DNA from: Jeotgalicoccus coquinae
Lineage (GTDB): Bacteria; Bacillota; Bacilli; Staphylococcales; Salinicoccaceae
Assembly (NCBI RefSeq): GCF_014207425.1
Contig: NZ_JACHFF010000001.1
Location: 1,200,124 to 1,264,123 of the forward strand
Direction: 5' to 3'
DNA length: 64,000 bases
This document shows, in pieces, positions 52,760 through 62,334 of the stretch. The notes beneath the pieces were generated by a model. That model did no database searches. It worked only from the letters and a program-made list of their open reading frames with translations, and had not been told where the DNA came from. Numbering within the stretch: position 1 is the first letter of the stretch; every line of letters begins with the position of its first letter. Both the position numbers and the translations under genes were made by a program.

Positions 52760-53698
52760 TTAAAAACTTTCCGGACGATAGAAGTTACGTGATTCAAGCG
52801 GGAAGATTCTTTCTGTGAATGAACCTTTATTCGCTTTATCAATGTGTTTATCCATCATCATAATACGCGCATCGATGTTATCGATAAAGTGCAGGATTTC
52901 TGCTTCTTTAATCATCGGCACTTTCGGTGAACCGTATTCCAGTTTGCCGTGGTGGCTCAGAATTAAGTGTTTTAATAACATTACTTCTTCGCCTTCGATG
53001 TTCAGCTGATCTGCGACTTTCGTAATTTCTTCTGTTGCGATTACGATATGTCCGATTAGATTTCCTTCATTTGTATACGTCGTACCAATCGGTCCGCTCA
53101 GTTCTTTTACTTTACCGATGTCGTGCAGAATAATTCCGCTGAACAGAAGACTTCTGTTTAACGTCGGATAAATATCGCATAATGAGTCTGCCACGCGGAG
53201 CATGTAATAGACATGGTACGCAAGTCCGGACACGAAGTCGTGGTGGTTCGTCATTGCTGCCGGATAGTATGAAAACTCTTTGCGGAACTTAGTGAGCAGC
53301 TGACGTGTTATGCGCTGCAGGCTGCCGTTCTCGATTTTCAGACAGTAGTCCAATATTTTATCGTATAGTTCGTCACCGTCAATCGGTGCTTTTTCTACGA
53401 AATCTTTTGCTGCAAGTCCGTCTTCCGGTGTTGCCAGACGGAAGTTTGCAATCTTCATCTGTTTTTTTCCGCGATAATCGATAATATCGCCCTTAACTTT
53501 TACAAGTGCTTCCGGCACGAGTACATCGATGTCTTTCGGTGACACATTCCAGTGCTTCGCTTCGACTTCACCTGTTCTGTCCTGCAGTACAATTGTCATG
53601 TACGGCTTGCCCTGCGTTGTTACGCCTTGCTGGCTGCGTTTAATTAAGAAAAATGTATCTACTGAATCTCCAGGCTGTAATGATGAAATATTATTCAT
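52760..53698 (-). CDS. yhaM: 3'-5' exoribonuclease YhaM
   Basis: 312 residues. An N-terminal OB-fold (about residues 15-90, with [22 protein letters not shown]) is followed by an HD-domain: [20 protein letters not shown], then [15 protein letters not shown] and [14 protein letters not shown], giving the metal-binding His and Asp residues. YhaM (CBF1) shortens RNA and single-stranded DNA ends with Mn2+. The yhaM-yhaN-yhaO order is conserved in Firmicutes. Confidence 0.94.
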   Translation of the reverse strand: MNNISSLQPGDSVDTFFLIKRSQQGVTTQGKPYMTIVLQDRTGEVEAKHWNVSPKDIDVLVPEALVKVKGDIIDYRGKKQMKIANFRLATPEDGLAAKDFVEKAPIDGDELYDKILDYCLKIENGSLQRITRQLLTKFRKEFSYYPAAMTNHHDFVSGLAYHVYYMLRVADSLCDIYPTLNRSLLFSGIILHDIGKVKELSGPIGTTYTNEGNLIGHIVIATEEITKVADQLNIEGEEVMLLKHLILSHHGKLEYGSPKVPMIKEAEILHFIDNIDARIMMMDKHIDKANKGSFTERIFPLESRNFYRPESF

Positions 53699-53710
53699 TA
53701 CTTAACCCTC

Positions 53711-56638
53711 CTACTTCGTTTTTTCTTTTAGTTTGATTGTTTGAGCAGATGGAATACTCGTATTTAAATTACATGTGAAGTACAGCACCTGATCGTCTGA
53801 TTTACTTCTAAAGTAATCAAGTATCGTTCTCGTACGCTCACTGTCGAAATGGACGAATGCATCGTCGATAATAATCGGCAGCTGGTAGTAGCCTTTTAAT
53901 GCTCTGATAAGGCTTAGGCGCAAGCTGATGTACAGCATTTCTTTCGTCGACTGTGACAGTTCCAGAGGATGGAATACCTGTCCATTTTTGTGTTTAACGA
54001 AAATGCCTTCGTCACTGTAGATAACATTAATATAACGGCCTTTCGTAACGAATTCAAATGTTTCTCTCGCTTCTTCTATTACTATCGGCAGCCGTTCATC
54101 TTTGATCGCCTTAATATGCGTCTCAATTAAGATTCGGATATATGTTAATGACATATATTCTTCTGCCAGACTCTGCACGACACCTTTACGCATACCGTAA
54201 AGATGATTCAGCTCACTCAGCTTGCCGTCGCTTTCAAGCAGTTTGATTTCATTATTGATTTCAACCAGCGACTGCTGTTCCAGCTGAATCTGTTCGTTCA
54301 GGTTATCCAGCTGATCACTGATATTGTCCTCATCAGCTTTCAAATCAGCTAATAGACGCCCGGACAATTCATTTCTGAGGTCATAATCAAAATGTTCTTC
54401 GTCCAATTTATCACTCAGTTCTTTAAAACTGTTGACGTTTTCAATATATTCACTGTGTTTTCGAGCATAGTAATAGTATTCTTCTTCGTCATCCGCATCG
54501 ACATAGTCGAGGAGCTGATTTAATTCGCGCTGGGATGATGCGTTGCGTTCTTCAAGGACGGTAATTTCATTTTCCAGCAGGTCGGCCTGTTCGCGCAGAC
54601 GATAGTACATCGACTCGTCTTTTTGCAATTTGGCTGCAAGCTGTCCCGCTTCATGGAAAATTGATGTCTTATTGTAATGAATGCCGAATGCACCCACTTC
54701 TTCACTCACTCTTGTATCAAAGTCATTCAGACGCTGTGTAATGCTGTTAAGTTCCTGCTGTTCGCGGTTAATCTGGTGACGTTTCTGTTTAATCTGACGG
54801 ATTGTATAAATCGCATCGACGATATATTTGTCATCCAGATCCGGATTTACTTTTAATTTCTGTTTCACTTCAGCAAGCTGAATGTTTAAATGATCCTGAT
54901 TCGCTTCGTTAACTGACAGCGTTTCTTTCAGATCATCCAGTTTAACAGAAAACGAGTTGCGTTTCGCGCGCAGACTCTTCAATTCCTGACGGAGATCTTT
55001 TGCATCATCGATATCAAAGTCGATATTATACTCTTCTTTCAGCGTATTAATATCATCCTGCAGCGTATCGACTTCCTGCTGGTAATCGGTCTTCAGCGTA
55101 TCCTGTTCCCTGTTGTTCGTAATTACGAGGATAAAGAGCGCTGCCGCTCCGACAGCAAGGCCTAATCCGCCGTACAGGTAGCTGTTATTAATGATAAACA
55201 TTACACCGATGGAAATCGCAATTACACTGATTGTAATAATCAGCGCCGCCTGCCAGTTTTTAACTCTGTCACGTTCACGTTTTTCGCGTTCGTAATCTTT
55301 TTCAATCAGCTGGTACATGCGTTTCTTCTCAACAAGTTCAAATTCGCGGTCCAGCACTTCGCGTTTCTTCTTCATTCGCGTATCATCGATCTGATTTTTC
55401 TCAGACTCTTCGATTTCCGCATCGAGCTGTTTTATATCCGCTCTCAGATGGTCGATTTCACGAATTAAATACTGTTCTTCCAGCATAATCTCATCGTATT
55501 TCGACAGCAGTGACTGCACCGATTCACGGACGATATTTGAATCGTCCACATCTGGATGCTCTTCCTGCCAGCCGATATCTTTTTGCAGATTCATAATCTC
55601 ATTTTCAAGATTTGCCGCAGAGTTCGTTAAACGCACCACTTCAAGGTTCTGCTGTTTAATTTCCGGTTCTTCTTTCTGCAGTGCTTCAAGATAGCTGACC
55701 ATCGCTTTGTCCGGCAGTCTTACGTGCTGAATTTCAGCAATCAGCGACTTGAGCTTTTCCTGACGGAGACCGATGTCTCTTGCAGACTGTTTAATGTGGT
55801 TGTAAAGCGACTCATAGCGTTCAATACCCCGTTCAGGGAAGTTTACCGGCTCGATATTAAGTTTGCTCTCAAGCTGCTTCCAGTCCTTAATATCTTTATG
55901 ATACATAACTTCTTTCATCTTCTGTTTGCGGATCATTTCCATCTGGTGCATGGCATGCTTTTTGGCATTTAAACTCTCAAGCGTTTTGACCTGGTCATTA
56001 ATTAACGACTTATAATCGTCTTCATGTTTTTCAAGACCGCGGATTTTATCGCTTAAGTCATTTAAGTCCTGGAGCTCCGTGTTGATTACGGGATTAATAC
56101 CGTTTCTCTTATAGAGCGTCTTCAGCTCTTTATCGATGGCACTCAGCATTTCATCGTACTCGTGGGAACCGAGCGCACCTGCACGGAGCAGGTACTCTTG
56201 AAGCTTGTCTTCGGTCATATTTTTATGAATGTCCTGCAGACCGAGTACATCAAATGAAAATATTGAGCGGTATGTACGCTTGTCGATATAGTTCATTTTT
56301 TTAGTGAGCCATTCCTCACCTTTAGTTGTACCGTCTTTAAAGTAGATTTTTACATCACCCTGGACTTTACCTTTGAGTCTTTCGATTTCAACCGGTTCCG
56401 GTTCATCTTTAAATTGAACTGTCAGTTTGCCTCCGTATAAATTATGCATACGCGGTTCGCGCCTTGGTTCCGCTTCTTTTTTAGTCGGAAACCCGAACAG
56501 CACGGAATGGATAAAGGACATCATCGTCGACTTGCCGGCTTCGTTTTCGCCGAAAATCTGCACAAAGTCCTGATTCGTATTAAATTCCTGTTTAATAATT
56601 TTACCGTAGCCGTATATATTTACTGATAGGATTTTCAT
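53711..56638 (-). CDS. yhaN: YhaN, SbcC/Rad50-like AAA ATPase
   Basis: 975 residues. Walker A GENEAGKST (about residues 30-38) is at the N-terminus and an ABC-type signature ELSQSTKEMLYISLRL followed by PIIIDDAFVHFD (Walker B) at the C-terminus. Long coiled coils fill the middle. A hydrophobic pair of helices near residues 460-510 is unusual for SMC-like proteins but typical of YhaN, suggesting membrane attachment at the hinge. It likely works with YhaO, 7 bases upstream, in DNA end processing. Confidence 0.88.
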   Translation of the reverse strand: MKILSVNIYGYGKIIKQEFNTNQDFVQIFGENEAGKSTMMSFIHSVLFGFPTKKEAEPRREPRMHNLYGGKLTVQFKDEPEPVEIERLKGKVQGDVKIYFKDGTTKGEEWLTKKMNYIDKRTYRSIFSFDVLGLQDIHKNMTEDKLQEYLLRAGALGSHEYDEMLSAIDKELKTLYKRNGINPVINTELQDLNDLSDKIRGLEKHEDDYKSLINDQVKTLESLNAKKHAMHQMEMIRKQKMKEVMYHKDIKDWKQLESKLNIEPVNFPERGIERYESLYNHIKQSARDIGLRQEKLKSLIAEIQHVRLPDKAMVSYLEALQKEEPEIKQQNLEVVRLTNSAANLENEIMNLQKDIGWQEEHPDVDDSNIVRESVQSLLSKYDEIMLEEQYLIREIDHLRADIKQLDAEIEESEKNQIDDTRMKKKREVLDREFELVEKKRMYQLIEKDYEREKRERDRVKNWQAALIITISVIAISIGVMFIINNSYLYGGLGLAVGAAALFILVITNNREQDTLKTDYQQEVDTLQDDINTLKEEYNIDFDIDDAKDLRQELKSLRAKRNSFSVKLDDLKETLSVNEANQDHLNIQLAEVKQKLKVNPDLDDKYIVDAIYTIRQIKQKRHQINREQQELNSITQRLNDFDTRVSEEVGAFGIHYNKTSIFHEAGQLAAKLQKDESMYYRLREQADLLENEITVLEERNASSQRELNQLLDYVDADDEEEYYYYARKHSEYIENVNSFKELSDKLDEEHFDYDLRNELSGRLLADLKADEDNISDQLDNLNEQIQLEQQSLVEINNEIKLLESDGKLSELNHLYGMRKGVVQSLAEEYMSLTYIRILIETHIKAIKDERLPIVIEEARETFEFVTKGRYINVIYSDEGIFVKHKNGQVFHPLELSQSTKEMLYISLRLSLIRALKGYYQLPIIIDDAFVHFDSERTRTILDYFRSKSDDQVLYFTCNLNTSIPSAQTIKLKEKTK

Positions 56639-56645
56639 AATTTCA

Positions 56646-57830
56646 CTACTTCCTCATCAACATTTTCAGACGCTCTTCACCCATCTGCAGAAGGTCGCCC
56701 GGCGATACTTCATTAATCGGCGGCAGATAGCGGTTAATATTCGGATCCATGTACATCGTATTAACCGCGTTTCTGAATAACTCTTCATTATCTGAGTAAC
56801 TCGTTTTAATATCTTTAAGCAATGCTATCTGCTCTTCATTATTATAAGAAACCTTAATATTATCAATCCAGACGAATTGTGAAATATTCACTTCATCTTC
56901 CTGCAGCAGCTCAATCAGTTCAGCATAATCGCCTTTTGAAATTTCATCTTCCCCGTCGTAGTTCAGCTGAAGGTTAACGATGTATTTACTTTGTTCACGA
57001 AGACTCTGTTTAAACTCGACGATTTGCTGGTACAGCAACTCTTTACGCAATGAGTCAGTATCCAGCTCCAGATTTTCAAAGATGACTTCCTGAACAGGCA
57101 CAAAGTTTGCCGATAAAGAAACATCGTCTCCTTCGACGAGCAGAAATCCTTTTTCTCCGGTTTCGTTTTTATGACGTCCCTGGATATTTCCGGAATAGTG
57201 AACCTGCGGCATATCGGACAGCTGTGAACGCACGTGAATATGTCCAAGTGCCCAGTAGTGATACAGTTTGTTGTTCAGTGCTTCAAGGTTAAATTCCGTA
57301 TAGCGCTTCGCATCGTATTTTGTTTTCGCATACGTTCCGTGCAGCATACCGATATGAATTCCGCGGTTATCTGTGTTCGTCGGGTACTCATCCAGTTTGT
57401 TCTCATATGATTCATCAAGGAGATAACTGAAGCCGTGCAGGTAAATACGTTCACCTTTTGAGCTCAGCATTTCATATGTTTCAACATTCTCTTTAAACAC
57501 TGAAACATTATCCGGCCACGTCGTTTTAAATCCGGAAGAAATCGGATCGTGGTTTCCGTGAATCATATAGACGAAAATCCCCTTCTCTTTTAATCTGTTA
57601 AATTCTTTCTTCAGAAAAATTTCAGATTTTAAAGAACGGTTTGCCTGGTCGAAAACATCGCCTGAGATAAGCAGAAAGTCCACATTCTCTTTAATGGCAA
57701 AATCGACCATTCGCGTGACGCTTTTATATGTACTTGTCATTAATATATCGAGTATATTGTTTGGCATTTTGGACCGGGATTTAAATGGACTGTCCAGGTG
57801 CAGGTCTGCCGCATGGATAAATTTAACCAT
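56646..57830 (-). CDS. yhaO: YhaO, SbcD/Mre11-like metallophosphoesterase
   Basis: 394 residues from ATG 57830 with GGTG six bases upstream. The calcineurin-type phosphoesterase motifs HAADLHLDSPF, ISGDVFDQ, GNHD and GHIH are all present in the first 210 residues; a capping domain follows. It is the likely nuclease partner of YhaN. It is separate from the classical sbcCD genes, whose SbcD is a different subfamily. Confidence 0.9.
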   Translation of the reverse strand: MVKFIHAADLHLDSPFKSRSKMPNNILDILMTSTYKSVTRMVDFAIKENVDFLLISGDVFDQANRSLKSEIFLKKEFNRLKEKGIFVYMIHGNHDPISSGFKTTWPDNVSVFKENVETYEMLSSKGERIYLHGFSYLLDESYENKLDEYPTNTDNRGIHIGMLHGTYAKTKYDAKRYTEFNLEALNNKLYHYWALGHIHVRSQLSDMPQVHYSGNIQGRHKNETGEKGFLLVEGDDVSLSANFVPVQEVIFENLELDTDSLRKELLYQQIVEFKQSLREQSKYIVNLQLNYDGEDEISKGDYAELIELLQEDEVNISQFVWIDNIKVSYNNEEQIALLKDIKTSYSDNEELFRNAVNTMYMDPNINRYLPPINEVSPGDLLQMGEERLKMLMRK

Positions 57831-57875
57831 TGGGTTCACCATTCCTTCTCAAAAACTCTATTCCTCAACATTATA

Positions 57876-57906
57876 ACAAAAAAGAGAGGCCGGCACGGCC
57901 TCTCAA
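57876..57906 (-). terminator. Terminator after YlbF-family gene
   Basis: A leftward stem gagaggccg/cggcctctc is followed by T6. Confidence 0.88.
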
Positions 57907-57919
57907 CTGATATTTTTAA

Positions 57920-58270
57920 TTATTGATTGTTAATTTCATAAAGCTCTTCGATAGGCTTCATGATTACACGGTTTAAGTTCTGGATAAGCTCACTCATTTT
58001 CTGTTCAGCTTCCATTAAACCTCTAATATTTTCATCATTTTCAATTTCCTGAGCCGAGTTTTGAGCTTTTTGAATTTCTTCTTCTAAAAGTTCTTCACCC
58101 TGCATTTGTTTTTGCTGTAATGTCATTTGAATATCTCTAAATTCATCAAACAATTGTTTTGATTCAGCGTTGTTGTTTACCTTGCTGTAAAGTTCCTTCA
58201 TTTGCTGAAATTCTTCTGATTCGCGTAATGCTGCTTCTAGAGCATTCGCCTGATCTTGTACGTTAGTCAT
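57920..58270 (-). CDS. YlbF/YmcA-family protein (YheA type)
   Basis: 116 residues, all helical: a QANALEAALRESEEFQQMKELYSKV start and the FDEFRDIQMTLQQKQMQGEEL middle are hallmarks of the Com_YlbF domain. YlbF and YmcA partner with YaaT in RNase Y control in Bacillus; the paralogue YheA beside a DUF445 gene (YheB) has no firm role. The next gene upstream is that DUF445 protein, matching yheA-yheB. Confidence 0.88.
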   Translation of the reverse strand: MTNVQDQANALEAALRESEEFQQMKELYSKVNNNAESKQLFDEFRDIQMTLQQKQMQGEELLEEEIQKAQNSAQEIENDENIRGLMEAEQKMSELIQNLNRVIMKPIEELYEINNQ

Positions 58271-58323
58271 TAATATAAAACTCCTTTAAGATTGATAGTG
58301 TTACATTAACACAAATTAACTAT

Positions 58324-59454
58324 TTAGAAAAATAATACTAATATTCCTTGTGCAACACCGACGATTCCGCCGAGTACATAGCCGAGCATCATAATCATTT
58401 TGAATTCTTTATTCGCGACATCCATAACGAGATCTTCCAGTTTTTTTAATTCAAAACTGTCAATCTGTTTTTTAATCACTTCAGCGAGCTGCAGCTTATT
58501 CATTATCTTGCTCATGTTTTTCCCTGAGTACTCGATAAAGTTATCTTTAAGCTTAAATTTGCCTTTTTCTTTAAAACGGTCAAACATCTCTCTGTTGAAA
58601 TCAGTAATCGGTGTATTCAGTATTTGTCTGATATCAATTTTCTGCTGCATAACTTCTATAATACTGTTTAAAATATTATCAAGATCGGAACCGGTAACCA
58701 GTTCTGACAATCCGCTCTGTTTCAGCTTGCCGTACTCATCTTCGATTACGCGTGTTTCAATATCGATCATCTTCTCCTGCTGAATAAGCTTCAGCAGCTC
58801 CGACTGAACGCGTTCAGTGAGTGATTCCTTTGTCATGACATATTTTATGCTGCGTGCAATACGTCCTCTGTTTTCAGTGAATTCGTCGACCATCGTATAA
58901 ATATCCCGGTATCCTTTATCAGAAGAAATATACTGGATGATTTTTTCGTTTATATCGTAAGCTAGATGCGAGACTTTATTGTCTACCGCATTCAGAGCGT
59001 CATCAGGCATAATATCATCAATCGTTCTGACGTACAGCTTCTGTCCTTCTTCTGTTACTTTTAAACGTATCTCTTCATTAAACGAATGTACGATTTTATC
59101 TGTCAGTCCGGCGGACAGCCGTTCGAGAAAATAAGACGGGGTCAGACGTTCTGTTTCGATAGTTTCTATCTGTCTGTCAATAAAGTGCATAATCAGTTTA
59201 TCAGTTTCCGGACTTTTTAATTTCTCTTCGAACACTTCCGGTGTTAACAGATGCCCTGTAATAATTTCGCCGAGCTTAGTTGACGCTTCGTCGCGCCTCA
59301 GCGGTATAACACCCGGTGTGAACGGCAGCCGTTTCCCGAGTAAGTATTTTGCTTCGTAAGGTCTGAAAAGCATTTTAATTGCGATTGTATTGGTCATTCC
59401 CCCGATTAAGGCACCAATCAGCGCCATCATGAGAACCTGAATTATTGGATTCAT
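58324..59454 (-). CDS. DUF445 membrane protein (YheB-like)
   Basis: 376 residues. Hydrophobic helices at both ends (about 5-25 and 355-376) flank a long helical domain. The N-terminal GGMTNTIAIKMLFRPYEAKYLLGKRLPFTPGVIPLRRDE is the DUF445 signature. It is probably anchored by both ends. Function unknown. It is co-oriented with the YlbF-family gene as in Bacillus yheBA. Confidence 0.9.
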   Translation of the reverse strand: MNPIIQVLMMALIGALIGGMTNTIAIKMLFRPYEAKYLLGKRLPFTPGVIPLRRDEASTKLGEIITGHLLTPEVFEEKLKSPETDKLIMHFIDRQIETIETERLTPSYFLERLSAGLTDKIVHSFNEEIRLKVTEEGQKLYVRTIDDIMPDDALNAVDNKVSHLAYDINEKIIQYISSDKGYRDIYTMVDEFTENRGRIARSIKYVMTKESLTERVQSELLKLIQQEKMIDIETRVIEDEYGKLKQSGLSELVTGSDLDNILNSIIEVMQQKIDIRQILNTPITDFNREMFDRFKEKGKFKLKDNFIEYSGKNMSKIMNKLQLAEVIKKQIDSFELKKLEDLVMDVANKEFKMIMMLGYVLGGIVGVAQGILVLFF

Positions 59455-59507
59455 TCTTATTTCACCCCTTGTTCAACTTAATAACTATATATTACTTTTT
59501 ACAGAAA

Positions 59508-59537
59508 TAAAAGAAAAAGCACCCTCACGGGTGCTTT
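59508..59537 (-). terminator. Terminator after XRE gene
   Basis: A 9-bp stem aaagcaccc/gggtgcttt with a short loop is followed leftwards by TTTTCTTTT. Confidence 0.9.
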
Positions 59538-59540
59538 AAT

Positions 59541-59987
59541 TTATCGATTGCTCTTGCGCTCGAAGTAAGTTCTTATTTCACGTTCAATATATGATGCATG
59601 AACCGGCTGGTTCTCTGCATTTAATACTCTGTAAATTGAATTCGTTTTGTTGAACTCCAATTTATAGCCATTGTTTGATTCTAGCGTTTCCCAATATATA
59701 TTCTCTTTTTCGTAATTGGGGTATATTGCCGAGCCTCTTGATAAAACCTGTGTAAGCTCCAGTGGATCGCCGCCAAAAATATTCGTCAGTACTTCACTAT
59801 CTCTAAACAGTGCACAAAGCGAGACACAAGTTGTCCAGTTGGGTAATATTCGCTCTTTTTCTATTTGTACCAGCGTTTTTTTGGATAATCCAATGGTGTG
59901 GCTCATAGCATCCTGAGTGTATCCAGCCTCCGTTCGAACTATCTTGAACTTAGACTGTAGAATCTCTGTAAATTCCTGCTTATCCAT
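59541..59987 (-). CDS. XRE-family transcriptional regulator
   Basis: 148 residues. An N-terminal HTH (about residues 12-65) has RTEAGYTQDAMSHTIGLSKKTLVQIEKERILPNW. The C-terminal 75 residues are not a known ligand domain to me (NGYKLEFNKTNSIYRVLNAENQPVHASYIEREIRTYF). GAAGGGA precedes the ATG. A Fur-like box lies about 85 bases upstream. Target genes cannot be inferred. Confidence 0.8.
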   Translation of the reverse strand: MDKQEFTEILQSKFKIVRTEAGYTQDAMSHTIGLSKKTLVQIEKERILPNWTTCVSLCALFRDSEVLTNIFGGDPLELTQVLSRGSAIYPNYEKENIYWETLESNNGYKLEFNKTNSIYRVLNAENQPVHASYIEREIRTYFERKSNR

Positions 59988-60068
59988 TAAAATCGTCCCT
60001 TCACAGCACCGCGATTAAAACTTAATCAATCATGCTTGTATATCAATTTACCTGTAATACATTGTAAA

Positions 60069-60083
60069 TGATAATGATTACAA
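60069..60083. promoter_or_regulatory. Fur-like box upstream of XRE regulator
   Basis: TGATAATGATTACAA matches the Fur box TGATAATNATTATCA at 13 of 15 positions and is framed by TTGTAA ... TTACAA arms (60062-60083). It sits in the leader or promoter region of the leftward XRE gene. Confidence 0.5.
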
Positions 60084-60153
60084 ATTAAAGAGATTATGAA
60101 AAAATTCACTAATTATTCACTATTGAACATTTTCCTTTCATTATACTTAAAGA

Positions 60154-60208
60154 AATTAAAAAAAGGAGTATGAAAAACAGCTGTTCACTGTCTTTCATAC
60201 TCCTTACA
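60154..60208 (-). terminator. Terminator after gltT
   Basis: A leftward 13-bp stem aaggagtatgaaa/tttcatactcctt with a structured loop (cagctg) is followed by T7. Confidence 0.9.
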
Positions 60209-60215
60209 GTTTCAA

Positions 60216-61538
60216 TTATTTGTTGACGATTTTACCGTCTACGTATTTGCTTGTGCCTTTAATGAACTTGCCTTCTTTAACATTCTGCTGATGATCGATA
60301 ACAAGTGCGATAGATGCATCACCTGTAATGTTGACCACCGTACGCGTCATATCTAAGAGACGGTCAATACCTAGGATAATACCAATTGCTGCAGGATCAA
60401 GTCCTACTGCAGTTAATACCATTGCCAGCATTACAAGGCCGACTCCCGGAACACCCGCCGTACCGATACTTGCGATTGTTGCAACAATTACAACTGTCAC
60501 CATCTGGCCGACAGTTAAATCAATACCTGACAGCTGTGCGATAAATACTGTCGCAACACCCTGCATAATTGCAGTACCATCCATGTTTACTGTCGCACCT
60601 AAAGGCTGTACGAAACTTGAGATACTCTTACGGATTCCAAGTTTGTTCTGTGCTGTTTCGAGTGATACCGGTAATACAGCACTTGATGATGATGTACTGA
60701 ATGCAACTGTCATTGCAGGTGCAAACATTTTAATGAACCATACGAAGCTCTTCTTTCCGAGGAACTGTACTACAGAGCCGTACACTACAGCAAAGTGAAT
60801 GAACAATGCAAGCAATACACAGATGAAGTACATACCGAGCTGCTGGATTGCGCCAAACCCTGCTTGTGTAAATGCAGTGGCTACGAGACCAAATGCACCA
60901 AGTGCCGCAAAGTATTTCATGATTGCCAGAACAATCCACATTATAACTTCATTAGCCTGTTCAAAAAGTTTTACGATTCCTGCTGCTTTTTCTTTAACAC
61001 CGATTAATCCGACCCCGATGAAAATTGCAAATGTAATAATCTGAAGCATATTCTGATCTGCCATTGCCATGAACAGGTTATCCGGAATAATATTAATTAA
61101 AGTCTGGTCAAACGTTGTCTGCATAGCGAGCTCAGTATCTCCGCCTTCAAGTTCTGTTGCGCGGTATTCCGATACTTCTTCAGTATTCAGTAAGTCCGCC
61201 TGTCCTTCACCCGGTTTAAGTACTAATGCAACAGCAATCGCAAGTGAAATTGCAATTGCTGTTGTCGTTAGATAGAACAGCATTGTTTTAATACCGATAA
61301 CACCAAGTTGTTTCGGGTCACCGACACTTACTACACCAAGGACAATCGAAATAAATACAACCGGTACTACTACCATAAAGATTAAATTTAAGAATATCTG
61401 CCCTAAAACGTTAAATATGTATTGATCAATCCACTGGACCCATGCAGCGTCCGCCATTGTATTAAATATTGAACCTATTGTAATACCCGCAATTAAAGCG
61501 ATTACAATATACAATGTAAGTTTGTTTCCAATTTTCAT
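60216..61538 (-). CDS. gltT: Dicarboxylate/amino acid:cation symporter (GltT/GltP type)
   Basis: 440 residues, eight membrane helices and two re-entrant loops. The DAACS signatures are present: the serine-rich loop AFSTSSSSAVLPVSLE, NMDGTAIMQGVATVFIAQ, and VPGVGLVMLAMVL with DRLLDMTRTVVNITGDASIA. It imports glutamate, aspartate or C4-dicarboxylates with Na+ or H+. It has its own promoter and terminator. The exact substrate is not decided by sequence. Confidence 0.93.
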   Translation of the reverse strand: MKIGNKLTLYIVIALIAGITIGSIFNTMADAAWVQWIDQYIFNVLGQIFLNLIFMVVVPVVFISIVLGVVSVGDPKQLGVIGIKTMLFYLTTTAIAISLAIAVALVLKPGEGQADLLNTEEVSEYRATELEGGDTELAMQTTFDQTLINIIPDNLFMAMADQNMLQIITFAIFIGVGLIGVKEKAAGIVKLFEQANEVIMWIVLAIMKYFAALGAFGLVATAFTQAGFGAIQQLGMYFICVLLALFIHFAVVYGSVVQFLGKKSFVWFIKMFAPAMTVAFSTSSSSAVLPVSLETAQNKLGIRKSISSFVQPLGATVNMDGTAIMQGVATVFIAQLSGIDLTVGQMVTVVIVATIASIGTAGVPGVGLVMLAMVLTAVGLDPAAIGIILGIDRLLDMTRTVVNITGDASIALVIDHQQNVKEGKFIKGTSKYVDGKIVNK

Positions 61539-61574
61539 ATGTGTATCCTCCTTAACTGTTAATTCATTGAATAT

Positions 61575-61588
61575 GTATACTAGTATAC
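61575..61588. promoter_or_regulatory. Perfect palindrome in gltT leader
   Basis: GTATACTAGTATAC is a perfect 14-bp palindrome, 37 bases before the gltT start and downstream of the promoter, where a bound repressor would block elongation. The regulator is unknown. Confidence 0.5.
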
Positions 61589-61609
61589 TTTGAATATTGG
61601 AGATTTGTC

Positions 61610-61638
61610 TATAAAATTTAATATAATTTTATTGTCAA
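61610..61638 (-). promoter_or_regulatory. gltT promoter
   Basis: Leftward TTGACA (61633-61638) and TTTATA (61610-61615) are spaced 17 bases apart, about 72 bases before the gltT start. Confidence 0.7.
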
Positions 61639-61697
61639 ACCGCTACATCACGCATGGTTAAGCGTTTTCATGAGTTAAACTTTTTTATCACTTTGCA

Positions 61698-62330
61698 TTA
61701 AAAATCGATAATATTGAATTTAATTGCATAAATAACTGCCTGAGTACGGTCTGAAACTTCCAATTTATTCAGAATATGACTCACATGTGTTTTAACAGTT
61801 TTTTCGCTGACAAAAAGAGCCTCACTTATTTCTTTGTTCGATTGTCCTTTAACTATCTCCTTAAGTACTTCGGTTTCTCTTTTGGACAGTATATTTCTTT
61901 CATGAGGGAGGTTTCCTGTTTCATCGATTACTTTTGAAATATCCGGATGAACCACTCTGTCTCCTTCTATTACATTTTTAATCGACTGTATCAGTTCATC
62001 GACATCCATTTCCTTTATAATATATCCGTCAGCTCCTGCCCGAAATACGGGACGGATATATTCTTCACTCGTGTAACTGGACAGCACAAGCACCTTAATA
62101 TGCTTGTATTTTTCTTTAAGCTGCCTGGTCAGTTCAATGCCGTCCATTTCCGGCATGACCAGATCAGTCAGCACAAGATGGACATCATCATGGCTGTTCT
62201 CAAGGTAATCCAGTGTTTCTGCACCGTTATCAAAATCTTTCACTACATTAATATCCGTTGTCATTGATAATAAAAATTTCATACCTTCTCTGACTACCTG
62301 ATGGTCATCCGTCAGTATTATGTTATACAT
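61698..62330 (-). CDS. airR: NarL/LuxR-type response regulator (AirR/YhcZ-like)
   Basis: 210 residues. The receiver domain has acidic Asp9/Asp10 and phospho-acceptor Asp56 in VLTDLVMPEMDG; the LuxR HTH is at about 145-205 (LSKRETEVLKEIVKGQSNKEISEALFVSEKTVKTHVSHIL). GGGAGG lies six bases before the ATG and inside the end of the kinase gene, four bases away. Together they resemble S. aureus AirSR (YhcSR), which controls respiration and redox genes. Confidence 0.82.
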   Translation of the reverse strand: MYNIILTDDHQVVREGMKFLLSMTTDINVVKDFDNGAETLDYLENSHDDVHLVLTDLVMPEMDGIELTRQLKEKYKHIKVLVLSSYTSEEYIRPVFRAGADGYIIKEMDVDELIQSIKNVIEGDRVVHPDISKVIDETGNLPHERNILSKRETEVLKEIVKGQSNKEISEALFVSEKTVKTHVSHILNKLEVSDRTQAVIYAIKFNIIDF

Positions 62331-62334
62331 ACAA

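Noticed and set aside
53711-57830. Naming the pair sbcCD
   Set aside because: The membrane helices in the ATPase, the adjacent yhaM and the sizes point to yhaN/yhaO, a separate SbcCD-like pair.
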